A stretch of DNA of 64,000 bases from assembly GCF_026619415.1 (NCBI RefSeq), contig NZ_JAOVZR010000001.1:4448501-4512500 (forward strand). The letters are read 5' to 3'. Under the pieces are notes generated by a model that was not told the origin of the DNA, searched no databases, and saw nothing but the letters and a program-made list of their open reading frames with translations. Of the stretch, positions 59,469 through 64,000 are shown in pieces; position 1 is the first letter of the stretch, and each line of letters begins with the position of its first letter. The position numbers and the translations under genes are program-made. Origin of the DNA: Hoeflea algicola (GTDB lineage: Bacteria; Pseudomonadota; Alphaproteobacteria; Rhizobiales; Rhizobiaceae).

Positions 59469-61286
59469 TCACGCCGGGTCGGAAACCTGGTGATCCCGCT
59501 CCGATGGCTTGTCGAGCCGTTCGGACTTGCGTTTGGGCTTGATCAGCGGCTCCGGAGTGACCGGTCTGGTCAGCAGCTTCTCCTGGCCGGCCAGCATTCC
59601 TGCCACCGCCTGCATGGCAAGCCGCTCTTCATCGCGGCGACGGATGTCGTGGCTGATCTCGAGCGCCTGCTCCTCCGCCGTGCCCAGCGCCTCGAGTGTC
59701 TTGCGCCCGAACACCATGCCCGATTCAAACGTCTCCCGCGCCTCGTAGTCGACGCCGCGTGCGCGTAGCGACAGCGTGTGGGTCCGGTCATAAGCGCGGG
59801 CGAAGATACGCGCGGTCGGAAACTCTGCCTGGATCATGTCAACGATCTTGTCGGTGGTTTCCTGCTTGTGGGTGCACACGGCGACGATTTTCGTCCGCTT
59901 GATGCCGGCCGCAATAAGCACGTCCTTGCGGGTGCCGTCGCCGAAGTAGATCCGGAACCCGAATTTCGAGGCGGATCTTATCCGTTCCGCGGAATGGTCG
60001 ATGATGGTGACATCGGAGCCGCCCGCCAGCAGAATTTGCGAGGCGATCTGGCCGAACCGGGAAAATCCGATCATCAGGACATCGGCGCCCGCACCGGCGA
60101 AATCCTCGTCCATCTGTTCGGTGTCGGTATCGCGCATCACCCGCTTGGCAAGCACGGAGGCAACCGGTGTCAGCGCCATCGAGATGGTGACGATCGCCAC
60201 CAGCATCGACGCAGTGCCATGAGAGAATACGCCTGCCGCTGCTGCCGCACTGAAAATCACGAATCCGAATTCGCCGCCCTGGGGCAGCAGGCAGGCAATC
60301 TGGATGCTGGTGTTGTGGCTTGAACCGAATGCCCGGCATGCACTGTAAATCACCAGTCCCTTGATTATCATCAGCACCGGCACGGCAATCACGAGCAGCA
60401 CGATGTTGTCACCGATGACCGCCAGATCCACCGACAGCCCGACGGCCATGAAGAACAAGCCCAGCAAAATGCCGCGAAACGGCTCGATATCGGCTTCCAA
60501 CTCGTGCCGGTAAGAAGATTCGGCCAGCATCACGCCGGCGACGAACGCGCCCATCGCCATCGACAGGCCGGCGAATTGCATCAGCATTGCAGCCCCGAGC
60601 ACCACGAACAGTGCAGCCGCGATCATCGCTTCCTTGGCGCCGGTTCCGGCGATCAGTTGAAACAGCGGATTGAGCAGGTAACGGCCGGCAACAAGCAGTG
60701 CCACGATAGCGCCAACCGTGATCGCAATATCGGAGATGATCGAGCCGCCGCCATTGTCCGGGGCATGCGCAAGCAGTGGCACCAGTGCCAGGATTGGCAC
60801 GATCGCCAGATCCTGGAACAGCAGGATCGAAAACGATTGCTGGCCATAGCGGGTGTTGAGGTCTCCGCGTTCATCAAGAATCTGGATTCCGAAAGCGGTT
60901 GATGACAATGCCAGTCCAAAGCCGATGATGACGGCGGCGGCCCAGGCTTGTCCGGCCAACGCCACCGCGGCGGCGGCGAGCAGCAGCGCCGAAAACAGCA
61001 CCTGAACAAGCCCGAGGCCGAAAATATCGCGGCGCAATTGCCAGAGCCGTGACGGCTTGAGCTCGAGCCCGATGACAAACAGCAGCAGCACCACGCCGAG
61101 TTCGGCGAAATGGAGAATTTCCTCGCCGTCAGTAATTATCCGAAGCAGCGGCCCGATGACGATTCCGGCGGCAAGATAACCCAGCACGGTGCCAAGGCCG
61201 AGTTTCTTGAACAGCGGCGCGGCAACGATTGCCCCGCACAACAGAACAAGACCCTGCGTGTATAGGCTCACTTCGGCTACGGCCAT
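59469..61286 (-). CDS. Monovalent cation:proton antiporter-2 family protein (KefB/KefC-like)
   Basis: A 605-residue protein. The membrane half has about 12 helices (GTVLGYLAAGIVIGPLL, ELGVVLLLFVIGLELKP, MGAFVAGVMLAESSYRHELE). The cytoplasmic half is an RCK_N nucleotide-binding domain starting DVLMIGFSRFGQIASQIL, with IYFGDGTRKDVLIAAG. It probably moves K+ or Na+ against H+, perhaps regulated by nucleotides or glutathione adducts as in KefC. GGAGCG precedes the ATG. Confidence 0.92.
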   Translation of the reverse strand: MAVAEVSLYTQGLVLLCGAIVAAPLFKKLGLGTVLGYLAAGIVIGPLLRIITDGEEILHFAELGVVLLLFVIGLELKPSRLWQLRRDIFGLGLVQVLFSALLLAAAAVALAGQAWAAAVIIGFGLALSSTAFGIQILDERGDLNTRYGQQSFSILLFQDLAIVPILALVPLLAHAPDNGGGSIISDIAITVGAIVALLVAGRYLLNPLFQLIAGTGAKEAMIAAALFVVLGAAMLMQFAGLSMAMGAFVAGVMLAESSYRHELEADIEPFRGILLGLFFMAVGLSVDLAVIGDNIVLLVIAVPVLMIIKGLVIYSACRAFGSSHNTSIQIACLLPQGGEFGFVIFSAAAAAGVFSHGTASMLVAIVTISMALTPVASVLAKRVMRDTDTEQMDEDFAGAGADVLMIGFSRFGQIASQILLAGGSDVTIIDHSAERIRSASKFGFRIYFGDGTRKDVLIAAGIKRTKIVAVCTHKQETTDKIVDMIQAEFPTARIFARAYDRTHTLSLRARGVDYEARETFESGMVFGRKTLEALGTAEEQALEISHDIRRRDEERLAMQAVAGMLAGQEKLLTRPVTPEPLIKPKRKSERLDKPSERDHQVSDPA

Positions 61287-61399
61287 TCATGGCGCTCCAT
61301 CATTGGTTCCAGACGAGAGACAAGGTCATCCCGAACAGGTCGGGCTTGATGCTTGACCCTCGGGACAATACATGAGAGCCAAGTGAAAGGCGAAAAATC

Positions 61400-62743
61400 A
61401 TGAGCGAAACAAATCAATCCGAAGGACTGCTGGCAACCGCCGAGCGCCTGATCAGCCACGCCCGCAGCGCTGGCGCCGACCAGGCCGACGCGCTGGTGGT
61501 GCGCCGCCGCTCGCGATCGGCCTCGGTGCGCAACGGTCAGGTGGAAAACACCGAATCGTCTGAATCCGACGCCTTCAGCCTTCGGGTGTTTGTCGGCCAG
61601 AAAGTGGCCACGGTGCATGCCGGCCAGAACGCCGATGAGGCTGCCCTTGCTGCGCGTGCGGTGGCCATGGCGCAGGTCTCGCCGGAAGATCCGCACGCCT
61701 GCCTCGCCGATGCCGACATGCTGGCCAGCGATTGGCCCGATCTTGATCTGTTCGATCCGACCGAGCCACCGGCAGAAGCCTTGATAGACGCCGCCAAGAA
61801 GGCTGAAGCCGCGGCACTGGAGGTTCCGGGTGTGAGCAGTTCCGTGGGAGCTGGCGCCGGCGCGGGCCTGTTTGGCATGGTGCTGGCCACCTCGCACGAT
61901 TTTTCCGGTGCCTTCGAGCGCTCGGGCTTTTCCCACTCCGTCAGCGTCATCGCCGGCGAGGGCGTGAAGATGGAGCGCGACTATGATTTTGACAGTCGCG
62001 TTTTCTATGGGGACCTCGATGCGCCCGAACTCATTGGTCGCAACGCCGGTGAGCGGGTCGTCGCCCGTGTCAATCCGCGCAAGGTCAAGACCGGATCCAA
62101 TATCAATGTGGTGTTTGATCCGCGCGTCTCGCGCGGGCTGATCGGCCACCTGGTGTCGGCCATCAATGGCGCCTCGGTTGCCCGCAAGACCAGTTTCCTC
62201 AAGGACATGATGGACCAGCAGGTAGCAATACCGGGGCTCACCCTGATAGATGATCCCTTCATCCGCCGTGGGCCGGGGTCGCGCCCGTTTGACGGCGAAG
62301 GCGTGTCGATGGGTGCGCTGACCATGGTCGAGGATGGGGTTCTCAGACAGTGGTACCTGACGACCGCCGTGGCCCGGGAACTCGGCCTTACCAGCAATGG
62401 CCGCGCCAGTCGCGGCGGCGGGGTTTCGCCATCGTCGACCAATGTGATTGTCTCTCCCGGAGAGCAGACCCGCGAGCAACTGATCGCCTCGGTCGGCACC
62501 GGCTTTTATGTCACCGAACTCATCGGTCAGGGTGTCAACGCGATTACCGGCGAATATAGCCGCGGCGCATCCGGTTTCTGGATCGAGAATGGTGAAATCA
62601 GTTTCCCGGTATCGGAAGTCACGATTGCTTCCAATCTCAAGGACATGTTCAAGCGCATGACGCTGGCCGACGACATCGACACCAAGTTCTCGGTCGCGGC
62701 CCCGACCATAGCCGTGGAAGGCATGACGCTTGCCGGTGATTGA
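61400..62743 (+). CDS. pmbA: PmbA/TldE family metalloprotease subunit
   Basis: A 447-residue TldE (PmbA) homologue, the non-zinc partner of the TldD/TldE protease that matures peptides such as microcins. Identified by QADALVVRRRSRSASVRNGQ, MERDYDFDSR and NVVFDPRVSRGLIGHL, then a C-terminal SVGTGFYVTELIGQG and GFWIENGEISFPV. No HExxxH motif, as expected for TldE. tldD is not in the window. The cysQ start overlaps its end. Confidence 0.93.
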   Translation: MSETNQSEGLLATAERLISHARSAGADQADALVVRRRSRSASVRNGQVENTESSESDAFSLRVFVGQKVATVHAGQNADEAALAARAVAMAQVSPEDPHACLADADMLASDWPDLDLFDPTEPPAEALIDAAKKAEAAALEVPGVSSSVGAGAGAGLFGMVLATSHDFSGAFERSGFSHSVSVIAGEGVKMERDYDFDSRVFYGDLDAPELIGRNAGERVVARVNPRKVKTGSNINVVFDPRVSRGLIGHLVSAINGASVARKTSFLKDMMDQQVAIPGLTLIDDPFIRRGPGSRPFDGEGVSMGALTMVEDGVLRQWYLTTAVARELGLTSNGRASRGGGVSPSSTNVIVSPGEQTREQLIASVGTGFYVTELIGQGVNAITGEYSRGASGFWIENGEISFPVSEVTIASNLKDMFKRMTLADDIDTKFSVAAPTIAVEGMTLAGD

Positions 62744-63536
62744 CCCCTACGCCGAAGACCTCGGACTTATCCTGAAGGCCTCGCACGAGGCCGCCGAGAT
62801 CGCCATGCGCTTTTTCCGCAAGGATCCGGGCGTCTGGTACAAGAACGAGGGGCGCTCGCCGGTCAGCGAAGCCGATGTGGCAATCGACAGGCTGCTTCAG
62901 ACAACGCTGCTCGCCGCCCGGCCAGACTATGGCTGGTTGTCCGAGGAGGCCGAGGACAACGAACTCAGGTTGTCCCACCGCCGGATTTTCGTGGTCGACC
63001 CGATCGACGGGACCCGCGCCTATGTCGCCGGTCGCAAAGAGTGGTGCGTCAGCATCGGCGTTGTCGAGGACGGGCTGCCGGTTGCCGGCGTGCTGGTGGC
63101 GCCGGCGCTCGGTGAGGTCTGGCAAGCGAGCCTTGGCGCAGGTGCCTTTCTCAATGGTAAGAAACTCGTATTCGACACCAGCGAGCAGGGTGCCGCGCCG
63201 CTGCGGGTCGTGGTGCCCGACATCGTCATCAAGCACATGCGTCCCGGAGCGGATGGCGCGGTTGACAAGGTGCCGGGCGGTCCCTCGCTGGCGCTTCGGC
63301 TGGCAGCCGTGGCTCGAGGGGATTTCGACGGCGTCTACATCCGGCCAAGTTCGAATGAATGGGACCTAGCCGCAGCCGATGTCATGCTTGGCGAAACCGG
63401 CCATCGGCTGGTGGATCTGCAGGGCGCGCGCATGCGCTACAACGCCCCCGATCCTTCTCGCGCATTGATGCTGGCAGCGTCCGAAGGCCAGCTTGCACAA
63501 TTGCTCGAGCCTTTCCAGCCCGCCGCCGGGCATTGA
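62730..63536 (+). CDS. cysQ: 3'(2'),5'-bisphosphate nucleotidase CysQ-type (inositol monophosphatase family)
   Basis: A 268-residue metal-dependent phosphatase. GYGWLSEEAED-like WLSEEAEDNE and DPIDGTRAYVAGRKEW hold the metal ligands, and SNEWDLAAADVMLGETG is the second signature. CysQ removes 3'-phosphoadenosine 5'-phosphate; inositol monophosphatase is the alternative. The TTG start at 62730 overlaps pmbA by 14 bp; TTG use is an inference. Confidence 0.85.
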   Translation: MPVIDPYAEDLGLILKASHEAAEIAMRFFRKDPGVWYKNEGRSPVSEADVAIDRLLQTTLLAARPDYGWLSEEAEDNELRLSHRRIFVVDPIDGTRAYVAGRKEWCVSIGVVEDGLPVAGVLVAPALGEVWQASLGAGAFLNGKKLVFDTSEQGAAPLRVVVPDIVIKHMRPGADGAVDKVPGGPSLALRLAAVARGDFDGVYIRPSSNEWDLAAADVMLGETGHRLVDLQGARMRYNAPDPSRALMLAASEGQLAQLLEPFQPAAGH

Positions 63537-63602
63537 CCTTTCACTGGTTTTGACGCAAACCGCGCTCTGACTGACCGCAGCGTTTGAACGTGGAGTATTC
63601 CC

Positions 63603-63857
63603 ATGGCAGAAAGTGAAGACAAGCAGCTTTTGCACCTAGTGTTTGGTGGTGAGCTCAAGGATCTGGATTCAATGGATTTCAGGGATTTGAACGCGCTCGA
63701 CATCGTTGGCATCTATCCCAACTATGCCACTGCCCACCAGGCCTGGAAGGCCAAGGCGCAGATGACAGTGGACAATGCCCATATGCGTTATTTCATCGTG
63801 CATATGCACCGGATGCTCGACCCCAGCAGCGACAGCAAAACCAAGTCCTCGGACTGA
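63603..63857 (+). CDS. DUF4170 domain protein
   Basis: An 84-residue protein. LHLVFGGELKDLDSMDF opens the DUF4170 domain and AKAQMTVDNAHMRYFIVHMHRM closes it, in the usual position after cysQ in Rhizobiales. GGAG precedes the ATG. Function unknown; it lies in a lipid-A / envelope gene neighbourhood. Confidence 0.9.
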   Translation: MAESEDKQLLHLVFGGELKDLDSMDFRDLNALDIVGIYPNYATAHQAWKAKAQMTVDNAHMRYFIVHMHRMLDPSSDSKTKSSD

Positions 63858-63869
63858 GCGAAACGCACA

Positions 63870-64000
63870 ATGAACAAACCGGACGCCGAGACGGCGGCAC
63901 CAAGGCCCAAACAACTCCGCGACCTGATTGACAGGCGTCGTCTGGGCAAGAGGCTGTTGCAGTCCGAGCTGGTTCAGAGTGCGGGATCAGCATTGATCGG
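63870..64000 (+). CDS. Probable lysophospholipid acyltransferase (DUF374), truncated by the window edge
   Basis: Only 43 residues are visible: a polar start (MNKPDAETAAPRPKQL) and then a basic helix ending LLQSELVQSAGSALI. The position after DUF4170 and the style of the start match DUF374 acyltransferases, which often precede waaA and lpxK. Identification is by synteny and is provisional. It starts 12 bp after the DUF4170 stop. Confidence 0.5.
   Translation, partial: MNKPDAETAAPRPKQLRDLIDRRRLGKRLLQSELVQSAGSALI

Overview
The window is a high-GC alphaproteobacterial chromosome segment. It most likely comes from the Rhizobiales (Hyphomicrobiales), in a Hoeflea/Phyllobacteriaceae/Rhizobiaceae-like marine or soil lineage. 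Lineage clues are plant-type gshA next to rsmE, an ORF of the BA14K family, DUF1127, DUF4170 and DUF937 proteins, a hisS-hisZ-hisG(short) block, CIRCE-controlled groESL, and the order pmbA-cysQ-DUF4170-acyltransferase. The genus is an inference.

Layout. Positions 1-3180 are the end of an integrated element: a truncated unknown gene converging on a DUF6538-type tyrosine recombinase, abutting the 3' end of tRNA-Gln(CUG) at 3180-3253. From 3.5 to 11.8 kb lie a Ppx/GppA phosphatase with a basic N-terminal tail, rlmE, a Tat-exported metallo-beta-lactamase-fold protein, guaB, a membrane protein, an unknown gene and a MAPEG protein. oxyR/katG form a divergent peroxide-response pair (10.9-14.3 kb). 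Positions 14.4-22.7 kb hold a LysR regulator, DUF1127, DUF937, rsmE-gshA, a conserved unknown gene with a LysE-type exporter, and a secreted protein divergent from marR-MOSC.

Positions 22.7-31.5 kb form a 2-hydroxyacid block. A FadR-family regulator with lutABC (L-lactate oxidation) runs one way, and glcD-glcE-membrane protein-glcF (glycolate oxidation) runs the other way from a shared 489-bp intergenic region. Next come two L,D-transpeptidases (the second broken by a single-base shift), tag, DUF1801, an EamA transporter, an unknown exported protein and BA14K. The hisS-hisZ-hisG operon (37-40.4 kb) has hisS interrupted by a single-base frameshift. groES-groEL (42.6-44.7 kb) is transcribed leftward from a clear promoter/CIRCE.

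Positions 44.9-64 kb hold a HAD phosphatase, ribF, two SDR enzymes, a RES/Xre toxin-antitoxin pair, ileS, a lipoprotein, tadA, rluB-rsmD-patatin, a MATE exporter with a VOC protein, a KefB/C-like antiporter, and the pmbA-cysQ-DUF4170-acyltransferase operon, which runs off the right edge.

Most genes are ordinary core functions. The most distinctive signals are: (1) a nearly mirror-symmetric divergent promoter for the secreted protein and marR, sharing one palindromic -35 hexamer inside a perfect 13-bp inverted repeat; (2) two single-base frameshifts beside homopolymers (hisS, ldt), which may be sequencing errors; (3) a strong terminator-like hairpin directly abutting the hisS start; (4) an island boundary at tRNA-Gln; and (5) a GATAA/TTATC array between oxyR and katG. 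I saw no CRISPR array, rRNA or insertion sequence.
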